64,000 nucleotides of DNA from Polyporus tsugae (GCA_024305745.1 JAHRBS010000007.1:1116001-1180000); one strand, 5' to 3'; counted from the first letter of the stretch, positions 1-12,700 are shown. The notes: generated from the sequence alone by a model not told the origin. Numbers and translations are program-made.

Positions 1-1
1 A

Positions 2-555
2 GTCATCGACACCGTCGACTTGTACTATCTCGAGAACCGCCAACGGCGACTGTCGCTGCGCTTCCTGACATGGTTCGTCCTCAAGGAAAACATCCAGACG
101 GACACGCACGACTCGATCGAGGATGCGCTTTCGGCGCTGAAACTGTACAAGGTCCACCTGCAGCTCGAGGCGGAGGGCACGTTCGACAACAAGCTCCAGG
201 AGCTTTACCGCGAAGGACGCCAATACGTGAGTTTCCCGCTGTCGCTATCTATCTTGCATCCGGCGCAGACATATTCACTCACTGTATCCTCCGATTGTAG
301 AACTTCAAGCCACCTGCGCTCCCAGACACTCAGCAGACGGCTTCGCCCCCGCCGCCATCCGGGACCGGGACCCCGATCCCTCACATAGGAATAGGCCGTG
401 GCGGATTCCTGTCTCAGCAGCGGTTTAATGTAATGGGCGGTGGTGGTCAATACCCGCTCAACGCTGTCGCCACGCCGCCGTTCTTCCCTGGCTCTGGCTC
501 TGGATCCAGTCCCAATCCCAACTTCAGCATCAATCAAAACTGGCGGATGAGGTAG
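2..555 (+). CDS. PAN2: PAN2 deadenylase catalytic subunit, C-terminal part (5' truncated by window)
   Basis: PAN2 is the catalytic subunit of the cytoplasmic PAN2-PAN3 complex, which trims mRNA poly(A) tails. Only the end is present: exon 2-226, intron 227-300 (GTGAGT...TTGTAG) and last exon 301-555. The first exon finishes the DEDD-type exonuclease domain; the motif HDSIEDA (about residues 36-42 of this fragment) carries the last catalytic aspartate and is followed by the helix SALKLYKVHLQLEAEG. The last exon encodes the Pro/Gly/Asn-rich tail usual in fungal PAN2, ending NQNWRMR. The gene converges with LCP5, about 200 bp away. Seen: frame, splice sites and catalytic motif. Known: the HDS..DA motif and tail type in PAN2. 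The family call rests on about 75 conserved residues. Confidence 0.9.
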
Positions 556-753
556 CGATGGGCACATTTGGGATGTACGAGTTGAGAGAAGATGCGAGAA
601 GGATTGTAGCAATGGTCACTCTGTGTATTCAGTAGAATTGGTTGTATCGTCGCATTGTTTTCGGAATCCAAGCTCACGAATCGGCAGTTGTCTTGGAATG
701 CAGGTGGAATGCTACGGGGAATGACAAGCAGACGCAAAAATACACTAAATACA

Positions 754-2068
754 TCATTTGCGAGTGCTTTTCGACGACGCCCTCTTCTTTGCCGCCTTGA
801 CCTCTTTGTCAAACCGTGTACGCTTCCTCTGCCTCGGCCCATCGTCACCCAGGTCATCGAAGGAGTCCTCGCGCGACCTCGCCCTGGACCTTGCAAGCAC
901 GCTCTCCTTCTTGCCCCGCTGCCGCAGCTCCTCGTATCCATCCCCAACGACACCCCGCCTGCTCCGCCCAACCGACCTGAGGATGTCCCCAAACTCGTCC
1001 TCCAGCCCAACGCCCGGCACGCGCCTGCGACTGCCCGACGCCATGCCCGTCCCGCCCAACGCGATGTCCGCCTCGTCCAGTGTCCGCCGCTGCGCATCCT
1101 TCTTCTTCATCACGAGTCGCGTGAAGTTCTCCTCCTCGAACTCGGACATGCGCTTCAGCTCGCGCGCACGGGAAGAGCTCAGTGCGAGCGTCCCGCCGAG
1201 CCCGGACGTCGACTCCGTGTACGGCTTCGACGGGTCGAGGTGCGCGAGGCTCGCAAGCGCGGAGGGGACCGGCGCGCGACGCGCGGCCTTGTCCTTGTCC
1301 TTGTCCTTCTTGTGCGGCTCGGTGTAGGGCATCGGCGCGAGCTTGGGCGGGCGGTAGGTCCCGCGGCGCCCGCCGGTGGGCGCGTCCTCGCCCTCGCCGT
1401 CGGATGCGGAGCCTTCGGCGGCGTCCATGAGGGCTTGGGGGTTGGGGCGGAACGCGAGGGGGTCTGGGTGGTGGATGTGGGGATGAGGAAGGGGGACGGG
1501 GAGGAAGAGAGGGTTCATAGAATGGGACGCACCGTTGGCAATATCCTTCTCTGCGGAGGAGCTCTCGTCGGCGATGCGGAGGAGCTTGTCGATTTGGTAC
1601 TTCATGCGGCCTTCGAGCACCTTGACCTTGTCGAGAACGACGCGCGCCTCGATCGTCGCGTCGACGCGGTCCCCGGCGCCGTCGCCGCGGGGGGCGCGGT
1701 CCTTCGCGCTAAAGGGGGCTTGCGGGGCGGAGCGCTCTGCAAGGGAGTGGCCGATGGCGCGGCGGGCGGTGATGAGGCTGAGGGACTGGAGGTAGGAGAG
1801 CATGAGGTGGTGTTTGAGCGAGAGCAGGGAGATGCCCTCTCGTGTGTCGAGGTGGGACGTGGTGCTCTGCCTGAATGGTGGCACGCGCGATGCAGTCAGG
1901 AAACCGTTGGCAAGCAAAGATGGGCCGAACGTACTTTTCTCGGAGAGACTTCACTATGTCCTTGGCAGAGGACATGCTGACCCGCATCTGATCAAGCAAG
2001 TCACAGAACGCCTGGACGTCTTCGTCGCTTGGTGCTGTCGCCGCATCTTGCACCTCTGGCGCCGTCAT
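754..2068 (-). CDS. LCP5: LCP5/neuroguidin-like U3 snoRNP (SSU processome) protein
   Basis: Nucleolar Sas10/Utp3/C1D-family protein acting in 18S rRNA processing. Two exons: 2068-1935 and 1870-754, with a 64-nt intron (1871-1934); the spliced product is 416 aa. The N-terminal Sas10/C1D helices contain the hallmark stretch GISLLSLKHHLMLSYLQSL (residues about 55-75). A middle segment has YRPPKLAPMPYTEPHKK, the conserved YRPPK..PMPY block of neuroguidin/LCP5. The C-terminus is very basic (RKRTRFDKEVKAAKKRASS), as expected for rRNA binding and nuclear import. The ATG at 2068 opens MTAPEVQDAA and keeps the phase across the intron. A KDKDKDKAA run comes from a TTGTCC/GGACAA hexamer. Utp3/Sas10 is less likely because of the YRPPK motif. 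Confidence 0.88.
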
Positions 2069-2555
2069 CAGTGTCGATGGGGGTTAAGGAAGTGGAGGGA
2101 GAGGTATCTGAGGCAAGAACAGCGAAGAGGAATTGTTAGTAAAATTTTTCCAATGAGAGAGAGAAAGCGAAATTTGGATCAGTTAACGGTTTTCTAGGCC
2201 GCCGCTCATAATTGTTATCGAGCGTAATGCATTACACTCATGGTTATCAGAGCCCAGTGCGTTTCATCCGTGAACTTGATGCAGAACGTCTCACTCACCG
2301 ATGAACCGCTCAGTGGGCCCTTGAAGGTGGGCGTAGAAGGATGATGGCCAACATTTTGGGGATGCTCAGCAGCGTGAAGCTCTATATATAGTCACACGCT
2401 CGTCACGCCCAGCCTGGGATCAGTTCGCACGAGCACGAGACTACCCACCACGGACTGCGGCTATGTACAGCGGACTTTGAGCACCTTACAGTAAGCTTCC
2501 TCACAATTCGCACAGACTCGCAGGACAAGACAGTATTATTTGAAGACTGTAGGAC

Positions 2556-2839
2556 ATGGTAAGCCTCAGACCAAGAGTGTTGCTAGGCCAAGCTCTGAGG
2601 GCGGCGGTTCGTCGACAATCGCATGTGAGTCCCATGTTGCTGACTCGATTGATATAAGTCACTCCATATATGCTAAAACACTACAGTCTACAGAGTGCGA
2701 CTCGAGGCAGTCGAGCATTCATCGCAAGGGTTACGTGTTCCATACGAATGCGTTTTTACTGTTTTATCCGTCTGGCGCGCCGTATATCCCTTCCAGCCGC
2801 TTTTTCGCCGCTGCCGCCAGCAGCGATGCGTCGCTGTGA
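2556..2839 (+). CDS. Possible small two-exon gene with a mitochondrial-presequence-like start
   Basis: Not a recognised gene. An ATG at 2556 opens a 23-residue basic, Arg/Leu-rich segment (MVSLRPRVLLGQALRAAVRR, then QSH) that looks like a mitochondrial import presequence. It stops exactly at a GTGAGT donor (2625). A branch-like GCTGAC and a CTACAG acceptor (2686) give a 62-nt intron. The frame then runs 51 codons to TGA at 2839 and contains NAFLLFYPSGAPYIPSSRFF, which faintly recalls the membrane helix of cytochrome oxidase subunit 8/7c. The alternative acceptor at 2693 puts exon 2 in another open frame. TATATATA at 2383-2390 could start the transcript. The coding call is inference; a non-coding transcript is equally possible. 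Confidence 0.3.
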
Positions 2840-3338
2840 AATCGATGCCGCTCGACACCCCACGTAGGACACGGTGTTTCTAACTTCTAGGTAAGGTAAG
2901 TACTGGTACTGTTGATAGTAGTACGTCTGCTAGTAGCAAACCAGAAGTAAACCCCATCCCATACTTCCTATAACTAATCAGCTTGACGTCCTCATGAGAC
3001 CACAGTACGAGTGCTGACATATACGTGCTTTCCACTGCAGCCTACTGCACCCCTTTAAATCCGGTCGTACTGATCATGAGGCCAGCCATTCCTGGGTCTT
3101 TCGAGTGCAGTAATTATTGACCGGTCCCTGTGGTTACCGGTACCGGTCTGCGAGACTTCTTCGAGGGACGTGGACGTCCGGGCGCTGACAGGGGGAATTC
3201 AATATTTGACGTGGAGCCTGGAGCCTGGAGGTTTGGCAACTTCACTTAATCTCGAACATTTACTCGAGCTTGTGACTTGTCCATCGATGGCAGAGATGAA
3301 TAATAGCGAGAAGGCGGCTACTAGCTATGATAGGGACG

Positions 3339-3345
3339 TATATAA
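3339..3345 (+). promoter_or_regulatory. TATA box (TATATAA)
   Basis: TATATAA lies about 155 bp upstream of the ATG at 3498, in the right orientation for the alpha/beta-barrel gene. A strong TATA is typical of regulated or stress-responsive fungal genes. Confidence 0.5.
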
Positions 3346-3497
3346 GCATCAGAGCTGGCAGCCATGAACTCCTGCGCATTTCCTGCAATCAGCCCCGTCA
3401 TCGATCTCGGCATTCCACCGACCTCAAGGTCCGAGTCGCCCACCCAACCCTTTCATCCAACGACCTTGACTGTGATCCTCTGAGTACATCCAGCGAA

Positions 3498-4355
3498 ATG
3501 GCTCTCCCCACTGTCGAGATCCTCGTTGCGCCGGCTACCGAGGCTTTCCGCGCCAACCCGCGCGATCCCGCCGTTGTGGGACCCACACTTGAAATCATGA
3601 ACTCTTCCCCGGGTATGATCAGGTTCGTCCCTCATCCCGTCCTGACTGCCGGAACCCTTCGCACCCGTTGATTCCGTCTCCTGACATCTTCCTTCCCGCG
3701 GCGCACATTTTCCACCCCCCCACAGGACATATTATGGCCTCCAGCACGAAGACAAGGTCTCCGCACACATCGCCGTCGGTGAATACTCGACTTTTTCGCG
3801 AGGGACGAGGTTTCAGGAACTGATGCTCCTCATGCGCAGCCTGGCAGTCGTTGGCGGACCACCAAGCGCTCATGAACGACCCCGTCAAGTACCCAAAGCT
3901 CGGGAAAGAGCTCCAGGCCATCGTGGATACCTCCGCCATCGTCATGTACCACTGCGCGTTCACCAGCGAGCCGTACAAGGCCTTGGAAGCCCCGGTCACT
4001 GAGATCGTGACTATCACCCTGAATGAAGGAGAGTCGAAGGACACGCTCGAAACTCTCGTGGACGAACTGTCCAAGACGGCCGACGCTGCTCCTGAGTCCG
4101 GAGGAGCTATTTCCGCCGCGTGGGGTCCGGCGGTGGAGAAGGACGACCTGCTCTACCTGATCGTCGGTTGGCCCAGTGTTGAGGTGAGTTCGCTGGCTTC
4201 CTTGCCTACGCTTTGAGGTTACCCACCTGTCGACTTTGTTTGCGCTACAGGCCCATTACGCAGCGGTCAAGTCTGGCAACCAGGCAGTAATGGATATCAT
4301 CAACAAAATTCGGGCCATCGCGAAGGTCGAGGTCAAGCACGTGGCTCTTGCATGA
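3498..4355 (+). CDS. Dimeric alpha/beta-barrel (ABM-like) domain protein
   Basis: Four exons: 3498-3622, 3726-3778, 3840-4183 and 4251-4355. All introns have GT..AG ends and phases agree, giving 208 aa. The sequence fits a two-module ferredoxin-like alpha/beta barrel. Module 1 runs VEILVAPATEAFRANP ... YYGLQHEDKVSAHIAVAW ... DHQALMND. Module 2 runs EIVTITLNEGES ... AAWGPAVEKDDLLYLIVGW ... AHYAAVKSG. Each ends with a strand, Trp and a helix starting near His, as in the antibiotic-biosynthesis monooxygenase and stress-responsive A/B-barrel folds. No signal peptide is visible, so it is probably cytosolic. No cofactor residues can be assigned and no substrate is claimed. The fold is inferred from sequence pattern. 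Confidence 0.8.
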
Positions 4356-5453
4356 CATTGAGATATATGTGTCCCACTGGGAGGTGTGGGCAACGGAAGC
4401 TTTATCGTTCACTGTACAGTATTTTCCACAAACGATGGTGTCGTATGCTCGCCCTCGTACAAATCGAAGCGCAACGGGGCCCGAAGGGATATGAACTCAT
4501 TACCGCCCTCCGCAGCGCACCTGCGGATGGTTTAAACGTCTGTCTTCTGTGGTAGTTCTGGGCCTCGGCAGCCCGAGCTCCCTCAGGACTAAGTACGTCT
4601 GCGCGCGAAGGTTCGGTAAGAGCCTCGTAGCGTCTTTGGTAGTTTCGGGGTTTTCCGTGTCGCAATTGATGGACACTCAAAGTACTCAAAGTACTCAACG
4701 TTTACTCAACCTTGCACGTTGCCAGTGCCAGCTCCAAGCTGCCAGTTCACAGGCCACAGGTTACTACTCCTTCTATCTGCCAGCGTCGTGCACATGGCAT
4801 TCGGTACTACTTACTCCGCTGGGCCACAGTATGTGCCACAGTCACACGCCATTCAATGTGGGCTGAATTGCCGGAGACACCTCTTCCACGGCGTGTACCT
4901 CTTGAGAAAGGTCTCTCCGTACTACTCCGATTCTTTTTACTATTTTTAGCGAAGAAGCGTACACTGTGAACTGATAGCCTCCTCCAAGCTCTCACTCCAA
5001 TAACCTGCGGTAAGTCGGATGATCCCAGCGATACGGTATTCACTGCCCGCCGGACGCTCTGACACTTCTGGCAGGGTTCCACCTGTTTTAAGCTTGCGGT
5101 GGATGTTTTATGGTTCAGTACCGGTATCCGACTACGTTCAAGTCGGTGAGATTTGGGATTCCGTCCCACATCTCGGTACTCCGGGGAGACTCGCCTACTG
5201 CGCCAATTCGCAGCACCGCCTTAATATTGGTAAAGGAACCGGAGTCCCACCAGTGCTCCGAGTCCTGGCCGTCGGTGGGGACGACATAGCACGCGGACGG
5301 TATATGACAATGAATCCTCGCTCCGGGGCACAATCCCTTCCCCCACCTCACCGGCTACCGTTCGTACAGCCCTGTCGTAGGTGGTCGATCTGCACTTCGG
5401 TTCTCTCGTCACTCACTCGGCCTTGAACACGGCAGGTAGCTTTGGAACAGAAG
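4356..5453. other. Intergenic, no gene seen
   Basis: About 1.1 kb with only short, unconvincing frames. A small tandem array of a 10-bp unit (ACTCAAAGTA) lies around 4674-4697. The promoter of the membrane protein at 5454 must be in the right-hand part; no TATA consensus is evident. Confidence 0.5.
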
Positions 5454-6260
5454 ATGCGCGTAACAGAACTCGCACTCCTCTTCGCTGCTGCGTCGTGTGC
5501 ACTCGCGAAACACGGCGCAGGAGACGACGGCGATGACGCCCCCGACGTCCCATCGTCCACGGCTCCGGCCCCCACATCCTCCTCCTTCTCCTCCGCCTCT
5601 CCATCACCCACCACCACCAGCACATCCCTCTTCCAGTTCCTGCCCCCCACCAACGCCACGACCTGCCAAAACATCACGCTCGAGTGGCAGTCCACCAACG
5701 TCTCCGTCCCGCTGACCCTCACGATCACCAACGAGCGCGCCACGGCCTCCGGCACCCCGTCCGGCGCAAACACGACGCTCGTCTCGCGCACGCTCGCCAC
5801 CAACGTCTCCGCGGCGGCCGGCCAGTTCGCGTGGCGGTCCGTCGACGTCCCGCCGGGCTCGTACGTCGCCGTCGTGTTCGACACCGCGCGCACGGCGGGC
5901 ATCTTCGTGCAGTCCCCGCTCTTCTTCGTGCAGACCGGGCACGACTCGGGCTGCCTCGCGGCCGCTGCCGCATCGTCGTCGTCATTGGCTTCAGGTTCGG
6001 GTTCAGGTTCAGGTGCGAGTCCGTCACCTACATCCAGCTCCGCCTCCGAGTCCTCTTCGTCCTCCGAGAGCTCGGGCAGTGGAGGTGCGGGCGCGCAGCC
6101 GAAGAATCTCAGCCCTGCGGTCCTCGGAGGCGTCGTGGCCGGGGTAGTCGTGGGCGTGCTGTTGCTGATCCTGGCGGCGACGTTCCCGCACTACTGGAAA
6201 GAGGCGTTGGTGCGACGACGCAGGAACAGGCATCCCGGAGGGCCGTACCACCTCTTCTAG
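5454..6260 (+). CDS. Secretory single-pass membrane protein with Ser/Thr-rich stalk
   Basis: Intronless. The start chosen is ATG 5454 (MRVTELALLFAAASCALA), which gives a clean signal peptide; an in-frame ATG at 5442 would put charged residues in front. A Ser/Thr/Pro linker leads to an extracellular domain starting at about residue 60 (FQFLPPTNATTCQNITLEW) with several N-glycosylation sequons (NAT, NIT, NVS, NTT, NVS) and ending PPGSYVAVVFDT...SPLFFVQTG. The pattern recalls the Kre9/Knh1-type beta-sandwich of fungal wall proteins. A Ser/Gly stalk follows, then a transmembrane helix (AVLGGVVAGVVVGVLLLILAA) and a short basic tail (RRRRNR). Such type I proteins are common in Agaricomycetes; the role is unknown. 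Confidence 0.8.
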   Translation: MRVTELALLFAAASCALAKHGAGDDGDDAPDVPSSTAPAPTSSSFSSASPSPTTTSTSLFQFLPPTNATTCQNITLEWQSTNVSVPLTLTITNERATASGTPSGANTTLVSRTLATNVSAAAGQFAWRSVDVPPGSYVAVVFDTARTAGIFVQSPLFFVQTGHDSGCLAAAAASSSSLASGSGSGSGASPSPTSSSASESSSSSESSGSGGAGAQPKNLSPAVLGGVVAGVVVGVLLLILAATFPHYWKEALVRRRRNRHPGGPYHLF

Positions 6261-6792
6261 GCTTCTCCTTCTCCTTTTTTTTATATACTCATGATCGTCT
6301 CCCGTCCTGACCAGGAGAGACAATACCAGACTTGTGCTTCCTCATACAACGTTCTACCCCTGCTTGCCTCTGCTTTGCTTACGCTTTCGGATCATCGACG
6401 CATTCAGATCGACAGAAGGACGATATGACGGAAACGTGCATTCGATTATACTGTATCATACAACTATTTTGGGTGTACAGCTACAGAAATACAGTGTTTC
6501 TACCGGTTGGTCTAGCTAATCCGAGGCATGTCGATGGGTGAGAAACGAGATCGATGTGCAGTGACGATGATGGGCGATGACAGTAACGATGAGGTCCGAG
6601 AACGGGGATCCGATAGCGTTCCAAACAAGACGAATAAGATAGGTAGACAGACAGACACCAAATGGCCCAGCAGCCAGTCCGCGCGCGGCGCGAGGGAGGC
6701 GGCTGCCGCCTCCCCAACGCACCGCCCCCAAACTGAACGAACACTAGACACCAAACGCGGACACGGGAGCGCGCGGGCGGGACGAGGCGAGA
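6261..6792. other. Convergent intergenic region
   Basis: The 3' flanks of the membrane protein (+) and MOT1 (-). It holds both terminators by inference. No gene seen. Confidence 0.5.
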
Positions 6793-9700
6793 CTACTGCC
6801 TGCCAATCGAGCCCATGAAGCTCTTGAGGTCCAGGTCCTGGTACTCCTCTTCGGGCGGGAGGTCCTCAAGCCCGCGCAAGACGTTCCTCTGGCCGGGGGG
6901 TGCGCCGTTCAGGTCCTTGTCCTTCTTCTTGGCGGCGGCGGCGTCCTCCTCCGCCGTCGTTCGCTTGAAGAGGTCGAGGACGAGGTCGGTGTCCATCGAC
7001 GAGAGCCCCGAGTTCTGCTGTGTGACGACTGAGTTTGCGATGTTGAGCTTGAAGCGCTGCAGCCTGTGCGGTGTGCGTCAGCTACGGCTCGGGAGGAACA
7101 CGGGCGACCAGAAACGTACCCCATGATCTTCTCCTCTAGGGTGCCCTTCGTGATCAGCCGGTACACGTTGACGACCTTCTTCTGCCCGATACGGTGCGCG
7201 CGGTCCATCGCCTGCAGGTCCTTCATCGGGTTCCAGTCGTGCTCGACGAAGATGACCGTGTCCGCGCCCGTGAGCGTCAGCCCCAGCCCGCCGACATGCG
7301 TCGTGAGCAGCAGGCAGTCGATACTCGGGTCCGAGTTGAACGTCTGCACGACCGCGTGGCGCTTGTTCGCGTCCGTAGAGCCGTCGAGGCGCATGTACGT
7401 CACCGCGGGCATGTGCTGCTTGAAGAGGTCCTTCTCGATGATGTCGAGCATCTGCTTCATCTGGCAGAATATGAGCACGCGGTGCTGCGAGAACCCGCCT
7501 GTCCCCGTCTCGTCCGTGTCTACCAGCTCGGATTTCGTTGCGTCGCCGGTCGCGCCGGGTGCGTGGCCGATGCCGCAGTCGACAAGGAGTTGTCTGTGGG
7601 AAAATCAGTCGTTAGCATGGACGATGGGTACAGGATCAAGGGAATACACTGACCGAAGCGCCAGCAACTTGGGAGCGTGCTGGATGTCGCTGAGGGCGCC
7701 GGACGAAGCGCTGACACCGCACTTCGTGAGAGCATCCTTGATCGCCTCCTTGTCGTTCTTGAGGACGAGTGCGGGGTGGTTACACAGCTTGCGGAGATAC
7801 TGCAGGGACTGGAAGACGTGGGTCTGTTCGCCGTCCTTTTCCTTGTTCGACCGGACGACGTCCTCTGCTTCCATCTTGGCCCGCGACTTGGAGAAGTCGT
7901 CGTACAGGTACTTCTGCAGCTCCGAGAGCTCGCAGTAGTAGTCCTGGATGATCTTGGGCGGTAGGTCGTGGAGCACGTCCTCCTTGAGTCGCCGGAGGAG
8001 GAACGGCAGGACCTGCTTGTGCAGTGCCTCGAGTGCCAAGGCGGCTGAGGAAGAGGTGAGCATCATGTTCCCCGATACGACAAGGCACGAAGACAACTTA
8101 CCAGCCTCGCCGGTCTTCGCCTTACCATCCCGGTTGGACAAGATGGGCTTGGAAAAGCGCTCGTTGAAAGAAGACTCGGTGCCAAGGAAGCCCGGCATCA
8201 AGAAGTCGAAGAGACTCCACAACTCCAGGACATTGTTCTGGATCGGAGTGCCGGACAAGATGAGGCGGTGGACGGCCTTGACCTGCTTGACGGCCTTCGT
8301 CAACTTCGTCTTGGCGTTCTTGATGATGTGGCCCTCATCGAGGATGCAGTAGTGCCAGTTAATGTCCTGGAGGCTGCTGATGTCGTTCCGGACTACCTCG
8401 TACGAAGTTACGACGATGTCGTACGTCTTGAGCTTCGACAAGAGCTTGTATCGTTCTCGCGAGTTGCCGGTATAGAGGACGGGCTTCAAGTTCTCGGCGT
8501 ACTTGAGAATCTCGTAGTACCAATGACCGGTGAGCGTCGGCGGGCAGACGATGAGCGAGGGCAGGTGTTTGGAGTCTGGCGACTTTGTCTGCTTGTACTT
8601 CTGAGCCCGCTCATTGTGTTTGCTCGCAAGGATGCATATCGACTGGAGGGTCTTGCCGAGACCCATGTCTGCCGCCACAAGTTAGGAATCACGCTATATG
8701 CGTGAAAACACGCAAAACTTACCGTCGCAAAGAATGCCATGGAGCTGGTACTTGGCGAGGAATGCGAGCCAGTTGACACCCTCCTGCTGGTACTTGCGGA
8801 GTTCGGCCTTGATGGTGACGGGGATGTTGTACTGCTCGACCTTGCTGCCGTCGAGAAGCTGCATGAGGAACTGGCGCTCCTCTTCTCGGCGCTTGAGGAG
8901 ATCCTCTGGGAAGTTGGGCGGATCAGGAAGTCCCGCCTCGAGCGGAACCATCTTGACCAACGACGCAAACGTGTTCGTGGCTGTCGCGCGCACGTCATCG
9001 TCTGGGTCGCTCATCCGTCCAAGAACAGGCACGACCATGAAGATGACGTAGGGCAGCGCCTTAATGTCCAGCTTCTGAACGATGTCTGAAACGCGTTGTG
9101 AGACGTGGAGCAAGCGAAGGCGACGTCGGACGACTCACGATAGATCAACTCGATGGCACCCTGACGGTTCGCCAGCCCCGAGGCATCGCCGAGGAATGGC
9201 ACAACCTTCTCGATGACATAGCGCATCGCATCCCCGGTCAGCACGTCGCACACGGTGGAGAAGCACCGAGCCGCGGACTGTCGGACGATGGCGAAACGAC
9301 TGCGAAGCGCAAGGATGACGTGCGGGAAGAGCTCGACGAAGTGGTGCGAGAGGTCCGCGTGGAACGTCGGCACGACCGCTTCGAGGACGCTCAGCGAGTC
9401 AATAACGTCCTGGCCTTCGCGCTTCTCAATCCGCTCGTCCATCTTGCTGATAGAGTCTAGAAAGAAGCAAGAAGCTAAGTACGGCATTGTGAGGGAGAAT
9501 CAAGGAGAACATACCAGTGGAGCATGCGCCAAGCAGACCACCCGCCATGGCCGGCCACATTTTCGGGATCGCTTCGAGAAGCTTGGGCCCGAACTTCGCG
9601 GAAAGCTTCTCAAACGCAAGCCGTGCTCCGCGGCGAGAAAGCCTGGCCTTTGCCGGGTCTTCGGTGCCATTTGCCCGGTCCTTCCCATTTTGCGCCACCG

Positions 9701-12700
9701 AGGCGTGCTTGTTGAACGATAGTACCCCGTTGAGCGTCTTGCGATTGTGAAGGAAGGTCGGTGTCTGCTCAACGTCCTGGCAGAGGAAGGTACACAGGTT
9801 CTTGACGATCTTCTCAGGAGGTTGCGTGAGGTCACGGTTGACACAGAACTCGACAAAGGCCGCCACGGCCGCCGCGGAGTGCGTCTGCAGGTCCAGGTTC
9901 TCCTCGTTCTACGCAAACGTGATCGTCAGATGTGCATATAATTCACCACGGACCAGGGACCGTACCTTGATGCTGTTCATGATGCCCTTTACGATGGGGC
10001 TGACCTTGTCCGGCGTGCCCCTGAACGCGACGAACGCAGCAGCGAACGCCGCCGCGACCCGCACGTCGTACTGCGCCTTCACCTCCGTGTACCGGTCGAT
10101 GCTCGACACGACCTTGAGCCGCTTGTCCTTGATGATCGCCACCTCGCGCTTCTTCGTCCGCCCCAGGCTCTCCTTCAGCTTGTCGAACATGCTCCCGACG
10201 GCCGCCTGCGCGGTCTCGATCGTGAAGCACCCGTCCTTCGTGCCCGTCACGTCGATCTCCGTCCCCAGCGACGGGATCGCCGCCGCGGGCACCTTGCAGT
10301 CGAACATGAACGACTGCAGGAGATTGTAGCACTCGCCGTGGATGCGCGCGAGCGCGAACGCCATCTCGTGGTACGCCGCCGGGGGCTCTGCCTGGAGGAA
10401 CGCGAGCGTCTTCTGGCTGAGTTCGGCGGCGAGAGGCGAGCTTTCGATGAGGATGGGGGTGTCGGCCTGGGCCCGCGCGTCGTACTCGCGCGCCCAGCAT
10501 TCGGAGATAATCGCGGCAAGGAATTTTTGAAGCATGCTTGGGGAGTCGATGTAGTGTTCCAGGATGGGTCGGAAGGTGTCGTCGACGGAGGTGAACCCGT
10601 CCGCACCCTGAAAAACAGTCAACACTAAAGTCCGCAGTAGGGATCAAGAAAATAAGAACGTACCGAGGAGGGCCAGAACGCAATGATGTGCGCCAGGGCC
10701 TCCGAAGTCGCTAACCTTGCCTGGATGACCACCTCCACAGGTACGAGCGATAAGTCTTGCGCGAGCATGTTCTTGTCGACATTGTGTCTCTCGGTCGGCG
10801 CGCTGTTGTCCGCGCTGACAGTGGGGTCGTAGAAGTTTACCGCCTCCAGGGGAAGACCCAGCGGCGTCATAAGAAGACCGTACCAGTCCAACAGCATCGG
10901 CTGTGAGACCGAATTCCCAAGCCAGTCGTTCGTATCGCTCATGATCGATAGGACCTCCCGCCAGGTCGTCAGCGTCGCGTCGCGAATGTCGGACCGCTCC
11001 TCTACCAGGAGGTTCTGGAAAAGGAGGCGGAGGAAGGGGATGGATATCCACCCCCGAGGTAGTGACTCGACTGTCATGAACGTATGGAGCGTCTTGACGA
11101 CTGCATACCGCACATTCGCGATCGTATGTCGGAAGAAGGGGAATAGTGTGGGAGCGAGAACCGTGATAGGATGTCTGGAACGAGAACGGTTAGTATATGC
11201 ATTATGCAGTAGAGGATGAGGGAACTCACGATTGGGACTCGTCTGCAATAATTTCGATGACTTGCTTTTTCGTTACAAGCTGCCCTAGCAGGTCCATGAC
11301 TCCGCCCACGCTTGAGCTTAGGTCGTCCTTCATGTCGCTCAGACAGCTCCAGAGGACGGCAAGCACCCGACCGAGTTCTTCAGGTAGGCGCTCGACCAGG
11401 TAGGCAGCCACAGGGAGTAGACATGATGCTGCGACTGACCGCACATCATCGTCACGATCACCAAGCCTAAGAGTCGCAAGTAAGAATCTTTGTGCGTCGC
11501 ACGATAGCATATAGCTTACCCCAGTACCGCGGCGTCGACGACGCCTCTCAGCACTTCCTTCCCATCGTCGACTTCCATGCCATCAACCTCTGGAACATCC
11601 AAGCTCACCAAGTCGCTCCTCACAGCGACCTCATACTTAATCCCCAGGAGACCCGCGTGCCGCACCTCCCAGACGTGACTCTTGTCACTGTGTTTGCCGA
11701 ATGACTTGCCATTCGTCGGCTTCACAGGGATGGGGAAGTCCTGGCGGATCATCTGCAGAAGGACGTTGTGCACATGAAGGACAGACCTTCGCGGCATGTG
11801 CAGCAGAAGGGAGGCGAGCGTCTGTGACACGGTTTCGCGGACGGGGGCGACGACCTGGTCTGAGACGAAGTCTCCGAAACGGTCGAGGACGAAGATGCAG
11901 AGGAACTTGACGGCGAGGTCGTTGCACCACCGCTCGTGCGCAATCATGTTCTCGTCCCAAGATGAATCCGCTGCAATTTTGACGTCAGCACATCCGGAGC
12001 GAAATGGGTTCAGACAACACAAAACTCACCTTTCATCCCGCCATATTTTCCCTGAAACTTGAGTACTTCTCGCAGCGCCATCGCGGCGCCGTGTCGGACT
12101 TCCCAAGCGACACTGAAGAGGTCCACCTCGAGAAGCTTGACGAGGCCATCCCAGATCCACGTCCCGGGCTGAACCTCTAGCGCCTTTGACTTGCTCCCCG
12201 TCTTCGGGGCGACGGCGCCCCCCTTCGTAGGGTCGATGATAACGCGATCCTGTGGCGGCCCCTCGGTCGGGGACTTTGGGCTATCCACCTGCTGCTTTGG
12301 CGCAGATTGGTCGTCCGCAGCAGCAACCAGGCGTGCCTTGTTTCCACCAGCAGGGGTCACCTGATACTTCGCGCCAGAGCCCTGCGTCGGCGGAGCCGCA
12401 CCGACGACGGCGGCATTGCCCGGTTTCCGCTTCCGCTTCAGCCGATTGCGCTCCCGGGCAGACAGCGCGGTCGTGTCCTCCGGCGCGGGAGAAGGAGCAG
12501 CATGGGGCGTGGAGGATTTAGACCGACCGGCCTCCTTCACTTTGGCGGGGTCCAGAAACTCGTCCGTCGGCGAGCTCGGGGGCGCGTCTTCCTCCGTCTT
12601 CACCAACACTGGGGCTGGGGCTGGGGCTGGGGCTGGGGCTGGCGGTGGGGGGGCAGCCATGTCGACATCGCCGTCGGCCTCGTCCGCGGCAAGCTCCTTG

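Larger units (their letters stand above)
2069..3497. other. Divergent intergenic region between LCP5 and the alpha/beta-barrel gene
   Basis: No conserved protein is recognised here. A TATATATA box lies at 2383-2390, upstream of a doubtful mini-gene (2556-2839, separate entry). A second one, TATATAA at 3339-3345, sits about 155 bp upstream of the ATG at 3498 and probably serves that gene. Confidence 0.5.

Noticed and set aside
655..1980. 441-codon plus-strand frame opposite LCP5
   Set aside because: It is the antisense shadow of a conserved gene; it begins without a proper ATG context and has no domain.
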